DNA of 21,349 nucleotides from an uncultured Treponema sp. (GTDB lineage Bacteria; Spirochaetota; Spirochaetia; Treponematales; Treponemataceae): positions 1-21,349 of the forward strand of contig CAMOEE010000014.1 of NCBI GenBank assembly GCA_946611835.1. The letters are read 5' to 3'. The notes beneath the pieces are model-generated. The model saw only the letters and a list, made by a program, of their open reading frames with translations. It was not told the DNA's origin and made no database searches. Position numbers and translations under genes: made by a program. Every line of letters begins with the position of its first letter. The stretch's first letter is position 1. Positions 6,711 to 13,998 of this stretch are shown one piece after another.

Positions 6711-8365
6711 AATTCACCCTTTAGTTTCTTTTTGTTTTCATACATTGCCTGATCAGCCCTGTTAAAGACCTGCTGGAATGAGCTGTCAGTGTTTTTATTG
6801 AATGTCGCGTAACCTGCCGCAATCTGATATGAGACATTGAAAATTGAGAAATCCTCCCCGCTCATATTTGAGGTCCTTTCCTGCAGCCGCTCGATCAAAA
6901 GCTGGGGGTCAGAAGAATTGTTGATAATCGAGCAGAACTCGTCGCCGCCGATACGGTAGAGAGGGAAGCCAGGAAAAACATCCCTCATGCACTGGGCACA
7001 ATGCTTGAGCAAAAGATCTCCCTTCTCGTGACCTATGGAATCATTTATCAGCTTGAGGTTGTTCACATCCATCATTACCAGGGTAAAGGAAGCCCTGCCC
7101 ATCTTCACCTCGGATTCGATTACATCCCGGGTCATCAGGAAGGCAGCCTTGTTGTTCAGTCCTGTCATATTGTCGGTATAGGCCAGTGAATGGAAGTGGT
7201 CGAAGTAATGCTTGAGGGATTTTGCCATAATCTCAAAAGTGTCGGACAGTTTTTCGATTTCATCCCTGGAGCCTTCCTTGTGCTCTTTTGAGTGGTCAAA
7301 GCTGACTTCCATGTTCCCGTCGGCAAGTTTTTCCGCAACCTGAGTAAGCTCATTGAGAGGACGGAGGAAACTGTTGATATGCCAGAAAGAAATGGCCATG
7401 ATGACAGCGAGAATCAAAAGGCTTCCGAGCAGGGAAGCGGCAACGACCCTGTGCTGTACCATGTTAATCTCCGAGACAGGTGCCGTTATGCAGAGAATCA
7501 TGCCGTCACGAAGGCGGATAGCAAAAAGCTTGTCATTATGAGAGTTATACTCGACAGCACTTTTTGTCTCGATTGACTCAAGGGCCGCTCTGAGCAGTTC
7601 TTCCTGACTTTTTGAGAAATGGGAGCGGTCAAGCCCACGGACATGGCTTTTATGGTAGACAAGATTATAATTTTTGTCGAAAAGAATGGCAGAACCTGTC
7701 TTGTAAACAGAAATCTTTGACAAATCCCGGTTAGTCACCTGAACATTGACATCCATGCCGACGATTCCTATGAACTCTCCCTCATACTTAAGAGGAATCT
7801 CGTAGGAAACCACCCTCATCTTAAGGTTATGATTGTCATAAGGACCAATCCAGGATGCCCTTCCCACCTCTTTGGGCATGTAATACCAGCCGACATGAGC
7901 AGTATCAGTCGGATGATAGGAGCGGATATCACTGGGAAGCCTTTTCTCAAGGCGGCCGGTTCCCTCGTAATACTGATAGAGAAATCCCGAAGGCTCCCCC
8001 ATTTCAAGGGCAAGGCGGAAGTAAAGGGCGGACACATCCCTGCTATTTTTGGCTTCCGTAAGGGCAAGGGCCTCAATCTTTCGAAGATATTCATTCCTTA
8101 TTTCCATGTTTTTATCCATTGCATTTCGTATTCCGGCTATCTGCTCAAGGGCATAGTAGGAAATGCTGTCAACGGCCTTCTCCATTGACTCAAGGGAATT
8201 GTTAATCACTGAAGAATTCTCACGGACAATGTATTCAAGAAGAAGGTCAGAATCCCTGCGGTTAAGGACTTTTATGGCCACAACGGAAATAAAAAGAAGG
8301 AGAAATGTAGTCGCAATAACAGAAGACAGAACGACGGTCAGAAGCTTGGATTTAATTGATTTCAC
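6707..8365 (-). CDS. membrane diguanylate cyclase with Cache sensor (Cache-HAMP-GGDEF)
   Basis: A 552-residue inner-membrane signalling protein. The order is membrane segment 9-33, periplasmic dCache-type sensor about 35-300 (YYMP..W.GPY...VVSYEIP...GIVGMDV), membrane segment 306-329, HAMP about 330-385 and GGDEF domain about 393-550 (TDNMTGLNNKAAF start; intact GGDEF at 473-477). The intact motif predicts synthesis of cyclic di-GMP from two GTP. No RxxD inhibitory site stands upstream of GGDEF (the positions are Phe and Phe). The GTG start has GGAGAG upstream and overlaps the binding-protein stop (GTGA); the stop overlaps the oppCD start (ATGA). This tight coupling suggests it senses something bound by the adjacent binding protein. 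Confidence 0.9.
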   Translation of the reverse strand: MKSIKSKLLTVVLSSVIATTFLLLFISVVAIKVLNRRDSDLLLEYIVRENSSVINNSLESMEKAVDSISYYALEQIAGIRNAMDKNMEIRNEYLRKIEALALTEAKNSRDVSALYFRLALEMGEPSGFLYQYYEGTGRLEKRLPSDIRSYHPTDTAHVGWYYMPKEVGRASWIGPYDNHNLKMRVVSYEIPLKYEGEFIGIVGMDVNVQVTNRDLSKISVYKTGSAILFDKNYNLVYHKSHVRGLDRSHFSKSQEELLRAALESIETKSAVEYNSHNDKLFAIRLRDGMILCITAPVSEINMVQHRVVAASLLGSLLILAVIMAISFWHINSFLRPLNELTQVAEKLADGNMEVSFDHSKEHKEGSRDEIEKLSDTFEIMAKSLKHYFDHFHSLAYTDNMTGLNNKAAFLMTRDVIESEVKMGRASFTLVMMDVNNLKLINDSIGHEKGDLLLKHCAQCMRDVFPGFPLYRIGGDEFCSIINNSSDPQLLIERLQERTSNMSGEDFSIFNVSYQIAAGYATFNKNTDSSFQQVFNRADQAMYENKKKLKGEL

Positions 8366-9672
8366 TGCATCTCTCCTTGCCAGACATCTTTGGTGACATT
8401 TCCGCTCTTGTATTCGGCCGAAACCTTCAGAGACGGATAAAGGGAGTTATCGATGACCTTAAGCTCAAGTTCTCCGTTGGCATACTGCCACTGGCCGCCG
8501 CAAACCACTGTGTCAGAATAGTGGAGGCCCCCCATGACCTTGTTATAGCATACAGGCCCGACGACCGTATCCACATTCAGTTTTGAGATGGCGGAGAGGA
8601 TTTTCTTCTTGTCAAGGGAAGCGGCGTTTTTTATGGCATGAAGGGCAAGCTCCATGGCCGCATAAGAAAAGCCTGCTGACTGAGGCATTTTATTTCCGAA
8701 ATTTTCTTTTGTATATTTCTCTTCCAGCTCCTGAGATGTGATTTTTGTAAGCTCTGAGACATAACCGTTCTCCGTACTCCACCAGACCTCGGACATAAGA
8801 CCTATGGCAGCAGGTCCGTAAGCCGAGACATCAGACTGCATGAGGCAGCACTTTCCCATGGTGATACAGTCCAGGACAACATTCTCATCACGGAGAGCCT
8901 GCAGGGCATTCATAAAATCAAGGGGAATGTTTGTCCCGGTAAGGATATTTATTTTTTCCCTGGCAAAGGTATAGGCAATGCCTGTAAAATTCTTGTTCCT
9001 GACCTGATACTGGCCCGGGTCCACGACCTGATAGCCGTCTTCCCTGGCTCTGCGGACAAAGATTTCGTGCCATTCGTTTCCGTCCTCGTCATTGGCAAAG
9101 AGAGTTCCGATTTTTGCCCCGGAATGGGGAGGAAAGCCGGCCTTTGTCCATAAGCCCCGGTAACACTCATAAATTGTGTCAATCGTCCAGAAAGCATGAT
9201 AGGTCCAGTCATACCTTTTTCGGGCATGAGCAAGCGGGTCAACAGGAGCCTGAACCGAGATGCAGGGAATATGGTAGTCTTCGGCAACAGATGTGGCCGG
9301 AATGACGGTCTCCGGGGTTTGTGCGGCAATCAGAAGGTCTACCTTATCATCCCTGACGAGTTTTTCCGTCATCAATCTGCAGAATTCAGAATCTGACCTT
9401 GAGTCATAGACGATAATCTGAAGCTCTGCCTTTCGTCCATTGATTACAAGAGGATTCTCACGAACATATTCATAGAACTGATCTATGACCCAGTCGCAGC
9501 CTTCACCGTTCCCGGCAAGGACACCTGTGGAAGGATTCACGAAACCTATTTTTACCACCGGAGAAGCTGAAAAGACAGAGAATACGAAAAAAAGAGCCGT
9601 TGCAAGAGAAAGAAGTATGACAGAAGTTAGAATAAGTACAGGAAGTCTTTTTTTTCTGAAGAAATCAACCAT
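8362..9672 (-). CDS. type-1 periplasmic binding protein (Peripla_BP_6 / LivJ-like)
   Basis: A 436-residue exported protein. A basic start (MVDFFRKKR) is followed by a hydrophobic stretch at about 11-35 that acts as signal peptide or membrane anchor; there is no lipobox Cys. The rest resembles amino-acid/amide ABC receptors of the LivJ type: 'VVKIGFVNPSTGVLAGNGEG', 'LLIAAQTPETVIPATSVAED', 'GAKIGTLFANDEDGNEW' and 'SAGFSYAAMELALHAI'. None of the nearby permeases is of the Liv type; those present are Opp-type, which normally use OppA-like receptors. Its overlap with the GGDEF gene suggests a ligand-presenting partner of that sensor. The ribosome binding site AAGGAG is strong. Confidence 0.85.
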   Translation of the reverse strand: MVDFFRKKRLPVLILTSVILLSLATALFFVFSVFSASPVVKIGFVNPSTGVLAGNGEGCDWVIDQFYEYVRENPLVINGRKAELQIIVYDSRSDSEFCRLMTEKLVRDDKVDLLIAAQTPETVIPATSVAEDYHIPCISVQAPVDPLAHARKRYDWTYHAFWTIDTIYECYRGLWTKAGFPPHSGAKIGTLFANDEDGNEWHEIFVRRAREDGYQVVDPGQYQVRNKNFTGIAYTFAREKINILTGTNIPLDFMNALQALRDENVVLDCITMGKCCLMQSDVSAYGPAAIGLMSEVWWSTENGYVSELTKITSQELEEKYTKENFGNKMPQSAGFSYAAMELALHAIKNAASLDKKKILSAISKLNVDTVVGPVCYNKVMGGLHYSDTVVCGGQWQYANGELELKVIDNSLYPSLKVSAEYKSGNVTKDVWQGEMQ

Positions 9673-9706
9673 AACAACTCCTTTTCAGCAAGATTAGAAG
9701 AGATTT

Positions 9707-10912
9707 TTACCCTTCTTTTCCGTATCTGATGCGGGGATCAACCAGGGCCAGCAGTATGTCAGAGATTGTCATTCCCAAAAGGACCAGGGCCGAAATGAAC
9801 ATGTTGTTGGCAAGAACCAGGTTGACATCCTGCTGCATGACCGCATCGTACATGAGGCGTCCGATTCCGGGATAGGAGAAGATGATTTCAAGGACAAGGC
9901 TTCCCGAAAAGAGGCCGGCCAGAAGATTTGCGCTGCCGGTAATGTAAGGGTTGAGGGTGTTACGAAAAGCATGGTTGAGATAGACCCGTCTCTCGCTGAT
10001 TCCCCTTGCCCGCAGGGCCATGATATAAGGGAGGCCCATCTGATCCAGCATGGTGCTCCTTATCATCCTCATGGTACCGCCGATTCCGCCAAGGAAAGAA
10101 GCCAGCAATGGCAGGAAAATGTGATATGAGTAGGAAAAAACGAATCTGGCAGGAGCCGTGCCGATCGGGAAATCCGGGTAAGCGGTGACAGGAAAAAGGC
10201 CCGTGACCGAGGCAAAAAGCTGCAGGAGAATCAGAAGCAGGATTCCCGGGAAAGCATGGAAGAAAAGGGCGAAGAATGTTGCCGCAAGATCCGTTCTGCT
10301 GCCGGCCTTGCTGGAAAAATAAACGCCCAGCAAAAAAGAAAAAATCGTTATGAAGACAAGAGAGATAAGGTTAAGGACCAGCGAATTGACGATACGGCTT
10401 TTAATCAGGAAGGAAACAGGCGCTTTTGAGATAAGTGAGACGCCCAGATCGTGATGAACGACGACCCGCTTAAGCCAGCTGAAATACTGGACTGTGAAAG
10501 GCTTATCAAGCCCCATCTCGGCTCTCATTCTGGCAATCTGCTCAGCTGAATAAGCGTTGTCCCGCTCGGAGCCTTTGCCCCCTCCGCCACGGTTCTCTGT
10601 CTGACTCATAAGCTGCTGCTGCATCATCTGATCAACGATGTCACCGGGAGCCAGGGCCATAAGAGCAAACAAAGCCCAGCCCAAAATAAAAAGAATGACA
10701 AGCATTGTGATTATGCGCGAGGTAATAAAAGAAGCAAGCGGAAATTTTGATTTGAAAACGCGCCAGGGTATGGAGAGGTTGCGAAGCAAGTGCGAAGCAC
10801 CGAGCGTTAGCGAGCCTCGGAACACCCGACCGCCACTTGTGGCGGTGGCGCCCAATTTATCATTACTCACCGCACTCTGCTCACGACTATTTGTTAATTC
10901 CTCATTACTCAT
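9707..10912 (-). CDS. oppB: oligopeptide ABC permease, OppB/DppB type, with repeat-derived N-terminus
   Basis: Inner-membrane permease subunit partnering the OppC half of the fusion. The family region starts near residue 62 with membrane segment 1 (SRIITMLVILFILGW) and LAPGD, and contains the coupling loop 'ALRARGISERRVYLNHAFRN' and the family ending ALVDPRIRYG. It is 401 residues against roughly 305-340 usual. The extra ~50-60 N-terminal residues are encoded by heptamer repeats (residues 1-17) and a palindromic element (about 21-44). No ATG lies between M1 and M70, which is inside the first membrane segment, so translation must begin in repeat DNA: the ATG at 10912 (AGGA nine bases upstream) or a GTG or TTG within it. 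A Gly-rich loop near residues 110-120 is also unusual. Confidence 0.88.
   Translation of the reverse strand: MSNEELTNSREQSAVSNDKLGATATSGGRVFRGSLTLGASHLLRNLSIPWRVFKSKFPLASFITSRIITMLVILFILGWALFALMALAPGDIVDQMMQQQLMSQTENRGGGGKGSERDNAYSAEQIARMRAEMGLDKPFTVQYFSWLKRVVVHHDLGVSLISKAPVSFLIKSRIVNSLVLNLISLVFITIFSFLLGVYFSSKAGSRTDLAATFFALFFHAFPGILLLILLQLFASVTGLFPVTAYPDFPIGTAPARFVFSYSYHIFLPLLASFLGGIGGTMRMIRSTMLDQMGLPYIMALRARGISERRVYLNHAFRNTLNPYITGSANLLAGLFSGSLVLEIIFSYPGIGRLMYDAVMQQDVNLVLANNMFISALVLLGMTISDILLALVDPRIRYGKEG
10781..10852. repeat. GC-rich palindromic element inside oppB
   Basis: A ~72-bp G+C-rich stretch with nested inverted repeats: ACCGCCAC/GTGGCGGT (10829-10836 and 10839-10846, 2-nt loop), CCGAG/CTCGG around 10800-10820, and a repeated 'gcgaagc'. 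It is read in frame as residues about 21-44 of OppB (GATATSGGRVFRGSLTLGAS...), a peptide unlike the permease family. It resembles coding-inserted palindromic elements known from other bacteria, such as Rickettsia palindromic elements, in behaviour but not in sequence. Confidence 0.7.
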
Positions 10913-10952
10913 TGTTAATTCCTAATTCCTAACTCCTCATTCCTAACTCCTA
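10862..10952. repeat. heptamer tandem array, 13 units, plsC stop to oppB codon 17
   Basis: Exactly 91 bases, which is 13 degenerate seven-base units. Read on the minus strand they are TAGGAGT, TAGGAAT, GAGGAGT, TAGGAAT and so on. The TAG of the first unit is itself the stop codon of plsC (10950-10952). The array also supplies the AGGA ribosome binding site and the ATG (10910-10912) of oppB and its first 17 codons. Confidence 0.85.
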
Positions 10953-11672
10953 ACTTTCCAGCGGATCGCAGACAATTTTTTCGACCCTCTCGTGGATTTT
11001 TGACTGCTCTTCCTTTGAAAGCCCTGCCGTCTCAATTGGGTCATGGATGATGAGCCTTACATGCTGTCTTTTTTTGACTTTTTTTTGCCCCTCGTAGATT
11101 CGCCAGGTGCCGTCAATGGTAACCGGAACAATGGGTGCGCCCGACATAAAGGCAAGCTTGAAGCTTCCGGCCTTGAATTCATGGTGAGGACCGCCCTTAG
11201 AACGGGTTCCTTCAGGGAAAATTACCTGGGAATAGCCTTTTTTGACTCCCTCGGCCGCATCGTGAATGGCCTGAATGGACTTGCGGGGGCTTTTGCGCTC
11301 GATGAAAGTACACTGAAGCAGCTTCATCCAGTCAGAAAGAAGGGGAATTTTGCCAAGCTCAGCCTTAGCAACGAAAGTCATGGGCTTATTGATGTAGCCG
11401 AAGAGAAGTGGAATGTCCATATTGCCCTGATGGTTTCCGATAAAGACAACAGCCCTGTCCTGGGGGATTTTCTCCAGCCCCGTAACTTCTACCGTGGATT
11501 TGGTGACTTTCTCAAAGACAAATCTTGCCCAGAGGGGAACGAGGCCGAAGACCAGCTTGTCCCGACTCTGTATGTCGCCAGCCTTGTCGTATTTGAGGGC
11601 AAGACGGCGTTCTTTATTTTTGGAGAGCATGTAAAATGCAACTCGAATCAAAGATATAATCGTAGTAAACAT
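10950..11672 (-). CDS. plsC: 1-acyl-sn-glycerol-3-phosphate acyltransferase (PlsC family)
   Basis: A 240-residue membrane-associated acyltransferase that by family transfers an acyl chain to lysophosphatidate in phospholipid synthesis. The catalytic HxxxxD is present as NHQGNMD (H81, D86). Block 2 is 'CTFIERKSPRKS', the phosphate-binding FPEGTR is at 152-157 and block 4 'VPVTIDGTW' follows. A hydrophobic stretch at the N-terminus probably anchors it. Start ATG at 11672 has only a weak GGGG site; an in-frame ATG at residue 15 is an alternative. It sits between oppA and oppB, an odd place for lipid synthesis. Its stop codon is part of a heptamer array. Confidence 0.9.
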   Translation of the reverse strand: MFTTIISLIRVAFYMLSKNKERRLALKYDKAGDIQSRDKLVFGLVPLWARFVFEKVTKSTVEVTGLEKIPQDRAVVFIGNHQGNMDIPLLFGYINKPMTFVAKAELGKIPLLSDWMKLLQCTFIERKSPRKSIQAIHDAAEGVKKGYSQVIFPEGTRSKGGPHHEFKAGSFKLAFMSGAPIVPVTIDGTWRIYEGQKKVKKRQHVRLIIHDPIETAGLSKEEQSKIHERVEKIVCDPLES

Positions 11673-11719
11673 AGAAATATTTTACCCCACAAATTTCATT
11701 TTGTCATTACAAGATTTTG

Positions 11720-11747
11720 CCTGCACACTGCTCACTGCTAACTGTTT
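11720..11747. repeat. heptamer tandem array at the oppA stop
   Basis: About four seven-base units (plus strand: actgctc, actgcta, actgttt and a degenerate one) that end at 11747, directly against the oppA stop codon (11748-11750). The sequence is related to the 'ctaactg' units at 15962-15989. Confidence 0.75.
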
Positions 11748-13661
11748 TCACTTCAAATATAAGTAATTCGTCTCAGCTCCGTTAAGATTGTCGTAATAAA
11801 GGTTTGTCAAATCCCAGCGGTTCTGAATTGCGAAGAAAGACCTTGTGCACACCAGATATATGACAGGACACTGCTCAAGAAAAATGGACTGATATTCATC
11901 CCAGTAGGGTTTGGCCGTCTCATAATCCACCATGCACTTTGCCTTGTGGTAAAGCTCGTCAATCCGGGCCTCCCATTCAGTCGCCGGGGATTTTTGCAGG
12001 GGATGCCAGAGATGAAGGTTTCCGTCGCTGACCCAGACATTGCTTCCCTGAGTGGGGAAAATGGAGCCGCCGTTTAAGCCGATGATAAGGCTCTGCCAGT
12101 CATAGCTTGTCATAAGCTGCTCGACAAGCTTCTGGTAATCAGTCGGGCGGGCTGTGACTGTGATTCCCTCTTTTTTGCACTCATCGATGATAATCTGAAC
12201 AATGTCCGAGAAAACTGATATAGGCGCATTGAAGCTCAAATCAAATTCGACCCGTCGCCCCTTGTCGTCATACAAAAATCCGTCATCATGCTTTGAAAAA
12301 CCGGCCTGTCTGAGCAATTTCTGTGCATGGGCATGACTGTAGCGGTACTGAAGGATTATGTCCTCGTTGTAGAATTTATTCGCCTTTGCAAAGAAACTAT
12401 ACTTAGGCTCCCCCAGCCCCCGGTAAGTCTGCTGAATGATTCTTTCCCGGTTCAGAAGGCAGCTCATAGCCTGACGGAATTCCTTTTTGCAGAACCATTC
12501 GTAGAAAGGCTGGTCTTTGTTCTTTGGGTTCTGGTTAAAGCTCCAGAAGGAGGCGTTCATTGAGCCTTCAGCATTGAAGACAGTGTAGCCGGATTTGTCT
12601 TTGCCTCCGTCCTCTCTCAGGCTTCCGTCAGCATTGAGCTGATTATTGGCCTTACTTATTGTTTCCTCAAGTTGCTCAGGTGTCGGTGAAAAGACTTCCA
12701 TTTTGCCCTGCTTGAAGAGAAGGAAATCGGTGTTCAAATCTCCGATGACCTGAACGATTCTCTCTTCCGGGTAGTAATGGCTCTCGCCATTGGAATCCTT
12801 ATCCCAGAAATCCGGATTCCGCTTGTATAAAAGCCTCTGGCTCGGTGTATACTCGACAAGAAAATATGGCCCCATGCTGGGAATTTCCCTGGGGTCTGAG
12901 TCAACGGTAAAAAGCGCCTTGACGGCTGCGGCTCCGCCCTTGTCCTTTGCCGCCTTGTAAAGGAAGCGGGGACCGAAATCCATGTTAGTCTGAAGGAGAG
13001 GCTCCGCGACAATCCTGGGAAAATGGAAAACAAAGCGTCTTTCGTCAATTTTTTCAATCGTGACACGCTTGGAAGAGCCGTCGTCCATGGGCATGAACTG
13101 GGCATTGTAGCCGGAAGAATCGCATTTCTTATCCCCCTCAATCTCGTCATACCAGAAAATCACGTCATCGCTGGTGACCTTAACCCTTGGATGGGCATTA
13201 TTGTAAAAAGTCCAGTAAAGATCATCACGCAAGGTGTAAATCAAATCAAGCCTGTCATTCTCCTGGTCAATTTTTATTTCAAAATCGGCGATTTTCGGTA
13301 TCCACTGCTTTTCGATGACATCATAATCTACAAGGTACTGAACCAGAGGAGCGACTACCCCGGCCGTAGTTCCGTCTTTTTCGGCCATGAGCATATTAAA
13401 GCTTTTGGGGTCGCCCATGATTCCGTCGTTCCACCTGCCCCCGACCTTGCCGGCAAGGAATTTATTGTTTGCGTATGGCTTCGAGACAGTTTTTTCAATC
13501 AGCTCGCTTGAAGATAAAGCTCTGGCCGCCTCAATCTCAGAAAGGGTCATCTCTGGATATTCTTTGCAGGAAATGAGAAAAAAACACAGATTAAACAGAT
13601 TCACACAGATTAAAAATGCTTTTTGGGAAAAGTGCCTTGCAAACGAGGAATGATGTTTCAT
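11748..13661 (-). CDS. extracellular solute-binding protein family 5 (OppA-like) lipoprotein
   Basis: A 637-residue peptide-binding receptor for an Opp/Dpp importer, predicted to be anchored outside the inner membrane by a lipid on C32. The lipobox is LISC (29-32) after the hydrophobic core AFLICVNLFNLCFFLI. The mature part follows SBP_bac_5: 'DPKSFNMLMAEKDGTT', 'LRDDLYWTFYNNAHPRVKVTSDDVIFWYDEI', 'MGPYFLVEYTPSQRLLYKRNPDFW' and 'FRQAMSCLLNRERI'. The signal-peptide core is encoded by an intergenic-type repeat (13585-13617). No good ribosome binding site precedes the ATG. A TATACT lies about 12 bases upstream, so the transcript might be nearly leaderless. First gene of the opp run. Confidence 0.92.
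   Translation of the reverse strand: MKHHSSFARHFSQKAFLICVNLFNLCFFLISCKEYPEMTLSEIEAARALSSSELIEKTVSKPYANNKFLAGKVGGRWNDGIMGDPKSFNMLMAEKDGTTAGVVAPLVQYLVDYDVIEKQWIPKIADFEIKIDQENDRLDLIYTLRDDLYWTFYNNAHPRVKVTSDDVIFWYDEIEGDKKCDSSGYNAQFMPMDDGSSKRVTIEKIDERRFVFHFPRIVAEPLLQTNMDFGPRFLYKAAKDKGGAAAVKALFTVDSDPREIPSMGPYFLVEYTPSQRLLYKRNPDFWDKDSNGESHYYPEERIVQVIGDLNTDFLLFKQGKMEVFSPTPEQLEETISKANNQLNADGSLREDGGKDKSGYTVFNAEGSMNASFWSFNQNPKNKDQPFYEWFCKKEFRQAMSCLLNRERIIQQTYRGLGEPKYSFFAKANKFYNEDIILQYRYSHAHAQKLLRQAGFSKHDDGFLYDDKGRRVEFDLSFNAPISVFSDIVQIIIDECKKEGITVTARPTDYQKLVEQLMTSYDWQSLIIGLNGGSIFPTQGSNVWVSDGNLHLWHPLQKSPATEWEARIDELYHKAKCMVDYETAKPYWDEYQSIFLEQCPVIYLVCTRSFFAIQNRWDLTNLYYDNLNGAETNYLYLK
13585..13617. repeat. 'cacagatt' repeat encoding the OppA signal peptide core
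   Basis: Three tandem near-copies of 'cacagattaa' on the plus strand, the same motif as the intergenic repeats at 658-723, 15714-15732 and 17411-17440. Here it lies inside oppA. Read on the minus strand it gives FLICVNLFNLC (residues 16-26), the hydrophobic core of the lipoprotein signal. Confidence 0.85.
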
Positions 13662-13682
13662 AGAGTCAGTATATCACAGGAA

Positions 13683-13702
13683 AGGGGAAAAGTCTTTCCC
13701 CT
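13683..13702. promoter_or_regulatory. perfect 8-bp hairpin upstream of oppA
   Basis: AGGGGAAA (13683-13690) and TTTCCCCT (13695-13702) are perfect complements with a 4-nt loop, ending 22 bases upstream of the oppA start codon. It could be an operator or a leader hairpin; the sequence alone does not decide. Confidence 0.5.
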
Positions 13703-13712
13703 AGTGACGGAA

Positions 13713-13929
13713 ACAGGGCAAATGCATTATGTATGTATTACAGTAAAAATGGCGCGAGGGAGTAAAACGACTTACGGGAACACTCGTTTTGTGCTGCCGC
13801 GCAAGCGGCAAATGTATATAATTACAAGCACAAAACGCGTGTAGCAGGCTAGCCTGCGGTCCCGATAAGTCGTTTTTACGACTGGGAGCCATTTTTATTG
13901 GGAGTTTTTTTATAATGCGTTTGCCCTGT
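13713..13929. repeat. 217-bp nested inverted repeat in the oppA/sulP divergent region
   Basis: Outer arms 13713-13730 and 13912-13929 match at 17 of 18 positions. Nested arms are TAAAAATGGC (13744-13753) with 13888-13897; AAAACGACTTA (13764-13774) with 13866-13876, continuing as CGGGA/TCCCG with one bulged base; CGTTTTGTGCT (13785-13795) with 13827-13837; a TGCCGC/GCGGCA stem with GCAA loop (13795-13810); and the palindrome GCAGGCTAGCCTGC (13844-13857). A GTGAC pentamer lies four bases outside each end (13704-13708, 13934-13938). It has no ORF. The whole resembles a MITE-like element or a cruciform or structured-RNA element; I cannot identify a family. Confidence 0.8.
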
Positions 13930-13947
13930 CTATGTGACATTCCTTTA

Positions 13948-13976
13948 TTGCACAAAATGGCATAAAACGGCATAAT
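13948..13976 (+). promoter_or_regulatory. sigma-70-type promoter for sulP
   Basis: TTGCAC (-35, 13948-13953), a 17-bp spacer and CATAAT (-10, 13971-13976). Transcription would start near 13983, leaving a short leader with AAGGA before the sulP ATG. It lies just outside the right arm of the large inverted repeat. Confidence 0.65.
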
Positions 13977-13998
13977 TTTCAAAAGGATTCAATAAAAT

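Noticed and set aside
11043..11741. 232-codon plus-strand open frame
   Set aside because: It is the antisense shadow of plsC and the following repeat, with no domain; plsC has all catalytic motifs.
9707..13661. Liv-type amino-acid importer
   Set aside because: Only the binding protein is Liv-like; all permeases and ATPases present are Opp/Dpp type.
13704..13938. Target-site duplication (GTGAC) proving a MITE
   Set aside because: The pentamers are four bases away from the inverted-repeat ends, and those four bases do not pair; five bases can match by chance.
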